The notes beneath the pieces are model-generated. The model worked only from the letters and a program-made list of their open reading frames with translations. It ran no database searches and was not told the DNA's origin. 64,000 nucleotides of DNA, taken from assembly GCF_003315415.1 (NCBI RefSeq), contig NZ_QNSB01000002.1, forward strand, positions 1 through 64,000, written 5' to 3'. Every line of letters begins with the position of its first letter. Position 1 is the stretch's first letter. Source of the DNA: Brevibacterium sanguinis (GTDB lineage Bacteria; Actinomycetota; Actinomycetes; Actinomycetales; Brevibacteriaceae). Positions 36,434 through 44,234 of this stretch are shown piece by piece. The translations under genes and the position numbers were made by a program.

Positions 36434-39127
36434 TCAGACTGCGGCGGGCCTGCGTGTGCGCGCGATCTCGGAGGGGACCGGGATGAGGACGGTGGCCGGC
36501 CGGGAGCTCAGGCGGGCGAGGAGCTCGGTGCGCGAGCCGACGCCCAGCTTCCGATAGACGGAGGTCAGTCTCAGCTCCACCGTCCTCAGCGAGACGAAGA
36601 CGCGGCGGGCGATGTCGCGGTTCTTCAGGCCCGTGCGCACCAGCTCGACGATGGTCTGCTCCTCCTCCGTCAGCTGGGCGAGGAGCTCCTCGTCCGCGGC
36701 AACCGGGGACTCGGCGGGCCGTCGCGGCACCGCCGCGGCGGTCCGGGGCGACCCCGCCTCACCGAAGAGGATCGCCGCCGTCTTCGCCTGCTCGTCGGCC
36801 TGAGCCCGGTGCCCCAGTTCCTCGAGTCGGCGGGCGAACGCCTGCAGCAGGCGTGCCTTGTCGAACGCCGAATCGCGCAGCCCGAACTTCCGCAACGCGC
36901 GCCCGAACTCCTCGAGGGACCGCTCATCGGCGGTGAGCAGGGCGTGGCAGCGGTCCGCGGCCAGCTCTCCCCACCTCGACGGGCACCGTTCGAGGCGCTT
37001 CCGGAATCGCTGCAGGGCGAGTGCGGCGTGGTCCCTGCGTCCGACCCGGACGAGGGCCTCGATGAGGTCGGGCTCATACCTCAGGGCGTTCGGGTTGGTC
37101 ACCCCGGCGCTCAGCTCCTCGCACCGCTGGAGGTGGCGCAGCGCCTCGGCGGGGAGGTCGACGCTGAGCAGATAGGCGCCCTGCAGGGCGTTGAGCGCGG
37201 CGACGAGTCGCCCGTTGTCCGCCCGGGCCGCGTGATCGACGAGTCGGGCCTCGACGGTCTCGGCCTCGCTGGCCCTCCCCTCGGTGAGCAGCTGCCAGCA
37301 TTCGAGCACGAGGGACCGGTCCTCCCGGGCCGATGGACACTGGCGACGACGCATCCTCGCCTCGTCGACCATGGCCAGAGCCTGCCCGATCCGACCGGAG
37401 CGCATCTCGATCTCGGCACCCAGTGTCGCGATCCACGACTTCCAGATCGTCGGCCGCGGATGGGCCGCGTCGAGATGGTCGAGGACCGCCCGGGCGCGAT
37501 GGTAATGCTCGGTTCGGGCGAGCGCCTCGGCGAGGATCACGCCGGCCACCACGTCGGTGACCTCCCCGGCGACGAACCTCTCGAACGCCGACAATGCCGA
37601 CTCGCTCCGACCGCGGCTGCTGTCGAGCAGGAGCCCGACGGAAGTGCGCAGGTCACGGGCGTGGACATCCAGATCGACGCCGAGGGTTGCCGCTTCGTCG
37701 AGGAGCTCCTCCGATTCGGTCAGCTCGCACTTCCACGCGTGGCACAGCGCGAGGGTGAGCTGCAGCCCGGCAACCTCCGCCGGCGCCTGCGCGGCCTCGA
37801 TCCGGCTCCACGCGCCGCGGAAGCCCGAGGGCAGGGACTGGGTCCGGACGAATTCGGTGAGGATCGACAGGGTCCTGGCCTCGATTCGCTCGGCGGGCGC
37901 GCCGGACGTTGCGGCCAGTCGGATGCAGCGGTCGGCGAAGGCGAACTCGCCGAGTGTGAGGAGCTCGGCCGCCACGTCGAGCAGGGCCCGGGCATGCTGC
38001 CCGGGATCCGGGCTCAGCAGCAGGGCGCGTTCGCAGAACTCGATTCCGGCATCGGCGCGCCCCTCCGCGAGGTACCGCCGGGCGTCGGCGAGGAGTCCCG
38101 GCGACCGCTCGGGGTCGGGATCCCGGAACGAGTCGTGCCAGCGGGCCAGTCGCGGGTCGGCCGTCGCGCACTGCTCGCTCATCAGCCGGTGCCGCTCGAT
38201 CCGTTCGCCGGCGGTCATCTCCTGGTGGACCGCCGACCGGAGGAGCTCGCTCTCGAAGCGCAGGCAGGCACCGTCGCGTTCGACGACCCCGGCGGCTTCG
38301 AGATCGTCGAGTCGTTCCCAGAGATCGGGGAACCGGACCTGGAGGGGGCGGGCGGAGGTCAGGGGCGCCAGGGACAGGATCCTCAGGATGTCCGTGGTCT
38401 CGGCGTCGAAGGTCCCGTACTCCTCGGCGAGCTTCTCGTGCAGGGCCGCACCCGTGCGCAGCGGCCGCGGCAGGGCCGTGTCCCCGCGTCGCTGCCGCGG
38501 GGTCAGGTGCTCGAGCAGATGCCGGATGATCATCGGGTTCCCCCGTCCGGCACGGGCGACCAGCTCTGCCGACTCCGGCGCGAGCTGGTCGGGCAGCAGG
38601 TGATGGGCCAAGGCGACCGAGGCATCATGGTCGAGCGGTTCGAGGGTGACCGTCGGCACTCCGGCGAAGGGGCCCTCGTGGGCGACCGAGCGGACGGCGA
38701 CGACGATCCGCAGCCGCCCTCCGGCCCGGCGCAGCACGTGTCCGAGGACCTCCTGCGAGGCCGGGTCCATCGTATCGGCGTCGTCGACGACGACGATGGT
38801 GGGCCCGGGCAGCGAGCGGACCAGGGTGACGAAGCGCTCCGAGATCTCCGCATCGGTCGCGGGATCCGCCATGGCTGATTCCACGGCGGATTCCCCGGTG
38901 GTCGCGAGTGTCCCCAGGGCTGCCGTCATGATGTCGAGGCCCGACAGCCGAACGCCCGATTCTCCTCGGCTGCAGGGCACGTGGACGAGCCGGCGGGTTC
39001 CGTCGTCGAGGCGGCCGAGCACGGTCGTCCGTCCCGATCCGCGCGGACCGGCGACCGCGACATTCAGCCCGTCGTCGAGCAGTCGGCACAGACGCTCGAA
39101 CTCGGCGTCGCGATTGGTCTGATGCAT
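36434..39127 (-). CDS. LAL-type LuxR regulator with AAA ATPase domain
   Basis: The 897-aa protein has Walker A GPRGSGRTT near residues 28-36 (Arg in place of Lys), Walker B TIVVVDDADTMD near 110-121, a long helical repeat middle and a C-terminal LuxR helix-turn-helix (IVELVRTGLKNRDIARRVFV then SLRTVELRLTSVYRKLG, about 825-865). The Walker A Lys is replaced, so ATP use may be altered. ATG 39127 follows GGAGAGAG. It is 12 bases after the acyltransferase genes and likely in their operon. Confidence 0.85.
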   Translation of the reverse strand: MHQTNRDAEFERLCRLLDDGLNVAVAGPRGSGRTTVLGRLDDGTRRLVHVPCSRGESGVRLSGLDIMTAALGTLATTGESAVESAMADPATDAEISERFVTLVRSLPGPTIVVVDDADTMDPASQEVLGHVLRRAGGRLRIVVAVRSVAHEGPFAGVPTVTLEPLDHDASVALAHHLLPDQLAPESAELVARAGRGNPMIIRHLLEHLTPRQRRGDTALPRPLRTGAALHEKLAEEYGTFDAETTDILRILSLAPLTSARPLQVRFPDLWERLDDLEAAGVVERDGACLRFESELLRSAVHQEMTAGERIERHRLMSEQCATADPRLARWHDSFRDPDPERSPGLLADARRYLAEGRADAGIEFCERALLLSPDPGQHARALLDVAAELLTLGEFAFADRCIRLAATSGAPAERIEARTLSILTEFVRTQSLPSGFRGAWSRIEAAQAPAEVAGLQLTLALCHAWKCELTESEELLDEAATLGVDLDVHARDLRTSVGLLLDSSRGRSESALSAFERFVAGEVTDVVAGVILAEALARTEHYHRARAVLDHLDAAHPRPTIWKSWIATLGAEIEMRSGRIGQALAMVDEARMRRRQCPSAREDRSLVLECWQLLTEGRASEAETVEARLVDHAARADNGRLVAALNALQGAYLLSVDLPAEALRHLQRCEELSAGVTNPNALRYEPDLIEALVRVGRRDHAALALQRFRKRLERCPSRWGELAADRCHALLTADERSLEEFGRALRKFGLRDSAFDKARLLQAFARRLEELGHRAQADEQAKTAAILFGEAGSPRTAAAVPRRPAESPVAADEELLAQLTEEEQTIVELVRTGLKNRDIARRVFVSLRTVELRLTSVYRKLGVGSRTELLARLSSRPATVLIPVPSEIARTRRPAAV

Positions 39128-39139
39128 GGGATCTCTCTC

Positions 39140-40306
39140 CTAGGGCGCGGCGATGAGCTGCGGGTCGGGTGCGATGTCGCCGGATCGCTCGGCGGGAGCC
39201 TCGGCGCCGGTCTGCGGGGCAGGGACGTCGGCTGCGGACTGCGGGGGCGGCAGGGGTGACCGGTAGAGGGGGAAGAAGTCCTCGTCGGCCGGCCAGTCGC
39301 AGCCCTGCGACCGGGCGCGGCTGCGCCGGGACTCGACCCGGTCCGTGTAGGCCTGGGAGTCGAAGACCCTCTCGATCGTCCGGAAGCTGCACCGACCCTC
39401 CGGTGCGAAACCCTTCTTGTACCTCTCGAGACCGTCACCGGGAACGACGCCTCCGCCCAGGACGTAGCTGCGGCAGCCGTTGTCCTGCAGCCACTCCATG
39501 ACCGTCGCCTTGACGAGGTCGTTCGCACGCAGGCTCAGGCCCTCGGGGTCGGTTCCGCCGAGGAAGTAGTAGCCGGTGTCACGTCCGAGGAGCACGAGGT
39601 CCATGGAGACCGGCACACCTTCGGCCTCGGCGGCGAAGTAGACCGCCCTGTCACCGAATCCGGCCTGGAGCCGGGCGAAGAAGTCCGAGGAGAAGCGATA
39701 CCTCTCGGCGCTGTTCCGCCGGTCCATGGTCGCGGTGTAGATCCGGTGGAAGGCCTCGCCGAGGCGACCCTCCCGGTCGATGCGCACGCTCAGTCCCGAT
39801 CGGAGCGCCTTGCGTACGTTCTGCCTGACCTTGGGCGCGCTCGTGCCGAGCACATCGACATCGGCGGTGAGCGTCCGCACGTAGTTCACGGCCCTGTCCC
39901 GGGTCCAGCCCGGATGGGGGAGGATGTCATCGAAGAGCGACGCACGGACGAATTCACTGATCACGCGGTTCTCGTGCGCCCACAGATCGAAGTCGGCCCA
40001 GAACCGGTAGGCGAGAGCGGTGGGGTTCGCGCAGTTCCAGTGCAGCGCCCCGCCGTAGCCGTAGGGGGAGATGAGGTCGTTCGCCTCCGCGTCGACGCGG
40101 CGGAGGATCACCGGGTAGATCGCCGTCCCCTCCCCGCTGCGCGTCGTCGCGCAGAGCAGCCGGTCCTCGGTCGAGACCATCGTCTCGGCGACCGCCGGAT
40201 GCGCGAAGGGCAGCTGACTCGGCGACTCCTCCCAGAGCCGGATCCACTGCTCGCGCTCACGGGGCACTCGCGCATCGAGGACGGCGAAGCGGATGTCTGC
40301 GGTCAT
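39140..40306 (-). CDS. FemAB/Acetyltransf_6-like acyltransferase 1
   Basis: The 388-aa protein has the doubled GNAT fold of FemAB and CelD-like acyltransferases: ISPYGYGGALHWN in the first half, APKVRQNVRKALRSGLSV in the centre and LGRDTGYYFLGGTDPEGLS near 250. It may transfer an aminoacyl or acyl group to an exopolysaccharide or cell-wall precursor. The neighbour at 40303 is a paralogue; ATG 40306 overlaps it by 4 nt. The 40-residue C-terminal tail is Pro/Ala-rich. Acceptor and donor cannot be read from sequence. Confidence 0.75.
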   Translation of the reverse strand: MTADIRFAVLDARVPREREQWIRLWEESPSQLPFAHPAVAETMVSTEDRLLCATTRSGEGTAIYPVILRRVDAEANDLISPYGYGGALHWNCANPTALAYRFWADFDLWAHENRVISEFVRASLFDDILPHPGWTRDRAVNYVRTLTADVDVLGTSAPKVRQNVRKALRSGLSVRIDREGRLGEAFHRIYTATMDRRNSAERYRFSSDFFARLQAGFGDRAVYFAAEAEGVPVSMDLVLLGRDTGYYFLGGTDPEGLSLRANDLVKATVMEWLQDNGCRSYVLGGGVVPGDGLERYKKGFAPEGRCSFRTIERVFDSQAYTDRVESRRSRARSQGCDWPADEDFFPLYRSPLPPPQSAADVPAPQTGAEAPAERSGDIAPDPQLIAAP

Positions 40307-41448
40307 GACTGGACTCCTGTCGATGCCCCGACGCCCGGCACGGGCGCTCGATAACGGGGGAACCAGCCCGGGTCGGCGACCCGGGACTCGGACAGCTCGG
40401 CGTAGATCTCCGGGAGGAAGATCCGCTCACCGGTGAAGTAGTGCGACAGCCCGTTCGGGGCGAGCCGGCGCTTGAACTGCAGCAGCGAATCCTCCACGGA
40501 GTTCGTCACCCCGCCGGTGAGCACATGGTCGCGGACCCCGCGGTCGAGGGACCCGAGCATCGACTCCACGCAGGTGAGCACATGCGCGCCGGTCGTCAGC
40601 TCGGAGGTCCTGGTCCCGCTGAGGAAATCGTAGGCGACGTCATCGGCGTAGAGCATGAGCTTGCCCGAGACCGGACGTCCCCCCGACATCGCATAGTAGT
40701 AGGCGAAGCGGCCGGCGAAGGCCGTGTTCACCGTGGCGAAGAAGTCGCGGCCGTGGAAGAAGCGGTCGGACGCCGCGACGCGCCGCATCGTCTCGTGGTA
40801 GATGTCGACGAAGTCCTCGATCATCTCACCGGTGGCGTCGACGTGGATCGTCAGTCCCGACCGCTGAGCCTTGCGGCACTTGCCTCGCACCTTGGGTCCG
40901 ACCTCGGCGAGGATCGCGTCCCGATCGGTTCCGTCGAGGTGCCTGACCACATGCGGGGCCTGCTGCCGGAGAGTGCCCGGGTAGTCGGGCGCCCGCAGCC
41001 GGTCCACCGGGGAGAAGCGGATGAACTCGCTGACCACGGAGTTCGCGCGGGCCCACGCGGCCATCACGTCCCAGAACGTGCGGCTCGCCCCGTCCCGGTG
41101 GATCGTGCCCAGCGGCCCCCCGTAGACGAGCGGGGTGATGATGTCGGTGAGTCCGGTCGGGTTCCCCGCGGCGTCGGCGATGGGTCGGGAGACGAAGGCG
41201 AAGATGATCTCCGCACCGCCGCTCGCCCAATGGGCGCAACGGGCGGATTCGCCGTCGGCGAGGACCGCGTCGAGGTAGTCCGGGTGGCTGAAGGGCTCTC
41301 CTCCTCCCGCGCGGTCCCAGGCGGCGAGCCACTGCTCACGGTCGTCCTCGGCTGCCGAGTCCCAGACCTCGAAGCGGGTCGGCGGCCCGGTCATCGGGGT
41401 GGACCGAACCGGTCGGTCGGCTGCTGTCAGTTCGCTGTAGATGGTCAC
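40303..41448 (-). CDS. FemAB/Acetyltransf_6-like acyltransferase 2
   Basis: The 381-aa protein is a paralogue of its neighbour: ITPLVYGGPLGTIHRDG, GPKVRGKCRKAQRSGLTI, MLYADDVAYDFLSGTRTSEL and RVADPGWFPRYRAPVP match corresponding places. Homology at low identity suggests an old duplication and two acceptors or two steps. The start is GTG 41448 with a weak ribosome site; ATG 41394 is an alternative. Repeated motifs at 41486-41555 lie upstream, in the gap before the LuxR gene at 41598. Confidence 0.75.
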   Translation of the reverse strand: MTIYSELTAADRPVRSTPMTGPPTRFEVWDSAAEDDREQWLAAWDRAGGGEPFSHPDYLDAVLADGESARCAHWASGGAEIIFAFVSRPIADAAGNPTGLTDIITPLVYGGPLGTIHRDGASRTFWDVMAAWARANSVVSEFIRFSPVDRLRAPDYPGTLRQQAPHVVRHLDGTDRDAILAEVGPKVRGKCRKAQRSGLTIHVDATGEMIEDFVDIYHETMRRVAASDRFFHGRDFFATVNTAFAGRFAYYYAMSGGRPVSGKLMLYADDVAYDFLSGTRTSELTTGAHVLTCVESMLGSLDRGVRDHVLTGGVTNSVEDSLLQFKRRLAPNGLSHYFTGERIFLPEIYAELSESRVADPGWFPRYRAPVPGVGASTGVQS

Positions 41449-41485
41449 GCGTCCAGCTTCGCCGCCCGGCGCTCACGCGAGTAGG

Positions 41486-41555
41486 TGGTCATTTCCGGAC
41501 ATCGATCCGTCACTACTCGGTCATCGTGCGGTCATTACGGGAGACGACTACTCGG
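41486..41555 (-). promoter_or_regulatory. Repeated motif upstream of acyltransferase 2
   Basis: On the minus strand CCGAGTAGT occurs twice (41547-41555, 41512-41520) and ATGACCG-like 7-mers occur three times (41529-41535, 41518-41524, 41486-41492 with one change). Such iterated short motifs suggest binding of a multimeric regulator, plausibly a neighbouring LuxR protein. Confidence 0.5.
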
Positions 41556-41597
41556 GTTGCCGGGTCGGCACGCGCGACCGTCCCGCTCGACCCGACT

Positions 41598-44234
41598 TCA
41601 CTCGACCCGGTCGGTCGCTGGCCGAGGCCCGCCGTCGACCTGCGCCTCGAGGCGGGCCACCGCCTCGGCGACTTCGTGGCGACGGGTGATGCCGAGCTTC
41701 CGGTACAGACGGTAGGTGTGGCCCTCGACGGTGCGCAGCGCCACTCCGAGCTCCTCGGCGATCTCCGCGTTCGATTTGCCGGAGACGATGAGGCTGCTGA
41801 TCTGCCGTTCCCGATTCGTCAGCTGATCCGCGGTGCGCAGCCATTCGCTCGGCCGCGCCTCGCCCCTGCCTCCGGAGTGGAAGCCCTTGGCCATCGCCCG
41901 GCATTTCGCGGCGAGGTCGGGCATCGAGGCGCCGAAGGCCGTGACGAAGTCGAGCAGCGCGTCGCCGTCCCGGTCCCGCAGCGCCGGGCCCAGCTTCCGC
42001 AGCAGCCGGAACTCGTAGTCCGTCCCCAGCGGCGCGAGACGGCACATCCGCTCCGGATCCACCGCGTCGAAATGCCGGAACAGGAGGAGGGTGATGAGCG
42101 CGGCGACGCCGTGGGCGCCATCGTGCTCAGCCGCAGCGAGCATCTCGCGCAGCTCGTTCTCGTACCGCGGGTCCGCTGTGCGCATCGCCCTGGCGACGAG
42201 CCCGAGAATCCGGGCTCGCTCCTGCTCGAGGAACAGTCCGGTGCGCGGCAGCTGCTCGGCGCGGGCGTGGTAATCGTCGGCGGCGTCGATCTCGCCCCTG
42301 ATCATGGAGATGTGCTCGATCGTGCCGAGCGCCACCGCGAGCAGCGGGTTCTGATGCCAGTAGCCCAGTGCCTCGACCCCGGCACGCAGGGCCCGGGCGG
42401 CCTCGGGCAACCGCCCTTCGAACAGGTGGACCTGTGCCCAGAGCAGGTCGCTGGGACCGCTGCGGGCCGCGAGGTACGCGATGTCGTGGGTGGGCAGTGC
42501 GCGCAGCCGCGCCTTCGCCTCGTCGAGTCGTCCCTCCTGGACGAGGATGCGCACCTGCATCATCTTGAGCAGGAGCATCCCCGTGCCCAGGGACCGGTAG
42601 GTGCTCCTGGTGAAGCTCAGGGCCTCGAACGCCTCTCCGCCGCGGCCCGCGTTGAGCCGATCCGAGGCATGGCGGAGCGCGGCGAGGACCCGGAAGGTCT
42701 CCGGCAGGCTCGTGTCGAAGATCTCCTCGAGCAGACGCTCCTGGTCTCCGGGCGGGTCCGAGAAGAGCGCGGCGACACGCGGAAACAGCGTCCACGCCGT
42801 GTCGACGTCGATGTCACCGCCGGTGCACGTGGAGACGGGGGGTGCGTCTTCGGCGGTCCGCAGCCGCTCGAGAGCGCGATAGAAGTCCTCGATGCTGATC
42901 GCGGGCGAGTTGAAGCCGGGGTCCAGATTCATCCAGATGACCAGCGACTCGACGACGACTCCGGGACAGCACGCCTTCTCGACGCACTGCGCCAGCACGT
43001 CCAGCCCCAACGGAGGCTTTCCCGAATCGCAGTAGAGTCTGGCCAGATCGAAGAGCTCGTGAGCGGCCATGCGGTCGGTCGGGATCTCCGCGAGCAGCCG
43101 CAGCGCCCGGTGCCATTCGCCATGCCGGTAGGCGATCCGGGCGGCGTCGATGAGGCTCTGCTCGTCCAGTCGGGCCCCGCATCCGAGCGCCCATTCGGCG
43201 CGCAGGATGCGGGCGTACTCCGACGGTGAGTCCTGATGGTTCGCGACGAGCTCGTACTTCTGCCGACTGCGTCCGAGTGGGACGGTGTGCCTGATGGTCT
43301 CCGAGGCATGGTTCTCCATCGCGACATAGACCCTCGACCCGCGTTCCTCGATGCGCAGTTCGCCGACGGCGACAAGGGCGTCGGCGGCCCGGCCCAGACC
43401 AGCGGAGAGCATGAGCTCGACGTCGATCTCACCGGCGAGGACGACGAGTTCGAGCGCCTCCTTCTCCTCCTCCGAGTACTGTGTGAGGTCCACCCGGGTG
43501 AAGTCGCGGGCCCGGTCGTCGTAGTCGACGTCCAGCCCGTCGAGCAGCCACACGCCCTGCCGGTGGAGGAACCGGTTCTTCCGCCGGGTGTAGCGCAGGA
43601 GTTCGAGCATCTTCCCCGGATTGCCTCCCGAATGGAATCGGACGATGTCGACGGCCCCCTGAGCCGCGATGCCGCCGAGGAAGTCCTCCATGAGGGCACG
43701 GAACGGCGCGGGCTCGAGGACTTCGAGGACGATGTGCTCGAGAACCTGCTCGTCGACGAGGTCGACGAAGGGCGTCCGCTCGCCCACGGTGGACCGGCGC
43801 ACGATGACCACGAGCCGGATGGCACGGTCGATGGCCAGCTGGGAGAGCACGCGGACACTGTCCTCATCGAGGTGCTGGGCATCATCGACGAAGACCACGG
43901 GCTCGGGTTCGGCCTCGGTCAGTGCGGTGACGATCCGACTGAGCAGCGTCGAGGAATCGCCGTCGAGGTCGACGAGGAGCCCGAACGCCCCGAACGGCAC
44001 CCGGCTGTGCACCCGGTCGCCGCACACCCAGAGGTCGCGCGCACCTCGGCGTCGGTGGATCTCCCTGGCGAGCAGGGTCTTGCCGATGCCGATCTCGCCC
44101 TCGATGACGATCCCGGACGCCAGAGGCGAGGACAGCGCCGATTCGACGGCACGCACCTCCTCGGCGCGTCCGACCAGCGCGTGGAGCTCTTCGGGAAGAC
44201 CGAGGACGCGGTCCTCGTGCCCGTTGTCGGTCAT
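41598..44234 (-). CDS. LAL-type LuxR regulator with AAA ATPase domain
   Basis: The 878-aa protein has a canonical Walker A GEIGIGKTLL near residues 45-54, Walker B PVVFVDDAQHLD near 111-122, a helical repeat region and a C-terminal LuxR helix-turn-helix (LIVSGKSNAEIAEELGVALR, TVEGHTYRLYRKLG). ATG 44234 overlaps the upstream regulator's TGA by 1 nt and has GGGAGCGG before it; GTG 44237 is possible. The pair with the next gene suggests that the two regulators are made in step. Confidence 0.87.
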   Translation of the reverse strand: MTDNGHEDRVLGLPEELHALVGRAEEVRAVESALSSPLASGIVIEGEIGIGKTLLAREIHRRRGARDLWVCGDRVHSRVPFGAFGLLVDLDGDSSTLLSRIVTALTEAEPEPVVFVDDAQHLDEDSVRVLSQLAIDRAIRLVVIVRRSTVGERTPFVDLVDEQVLEHIVLEVLEPAPFRALMEDFLGGIAAQGAVDIVRFHSGGNPGKMLELLRYTRRKNRFLHRQGVWLLDGLDVDYDDRARDFTRVDLTQYSEEEKEALELVVLAGEIDVELMLSAGLGRAADALVAVGELRIEERGSRVYVAMENHASETIRHTVPLGRSRQKYELVANHQDSPSEYARILRAEWALGCGARLDEQSLIDAARIAYRHGEWHRALRLLAEIPTDRMAAHELFDLARLYCDSGKPPLGLDVLAQCVEKACCPGVVVESLVIWMNLDPGFNSPAISIEDFYRALERLRTAEDAPPVSTCTGGDIDVDTAWTLFPRVAALFSDPPGDQERLLEEIFDTSLPETFRVLAALRHASDRLNAGRGGEAFEALSFTRSTYRSLGTGMLLLKMMQVRILVQEGRLDEAKARLRALPTHDIAYLAARSGPSDLLWAQVHLFEGRLPEAARALRAGVEALGYWHQNPLLAVALGTIEHISMIRGEIDAADDYHARAEQLPRTGLFLEQERARILGLVARAMRTADPRYENELREMLAAAEHDGAHGVAALITLLLFRHFDAVDPERMCRLAPLGTDYEFRLLRKLGPALRDRDGDALLDFVTAFGASMPDLAAKCRAMAKGFHSGGRGEARPSEWLRTADQLTNRERQISSLIVSGKSNAEIAEELGVALRTVEGHTYRLYRKLGITRRHEVAEAVARLEAQVDGGPRPATDRVE

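Noticed and set aside
36071..38878. Very long open frame opposite the LuxR gene
   Set aside because: It is an antisense frame caused by high-GC codon bias; it shows no domain, while the minus strand encodes a clear AAA-LuxR protein.
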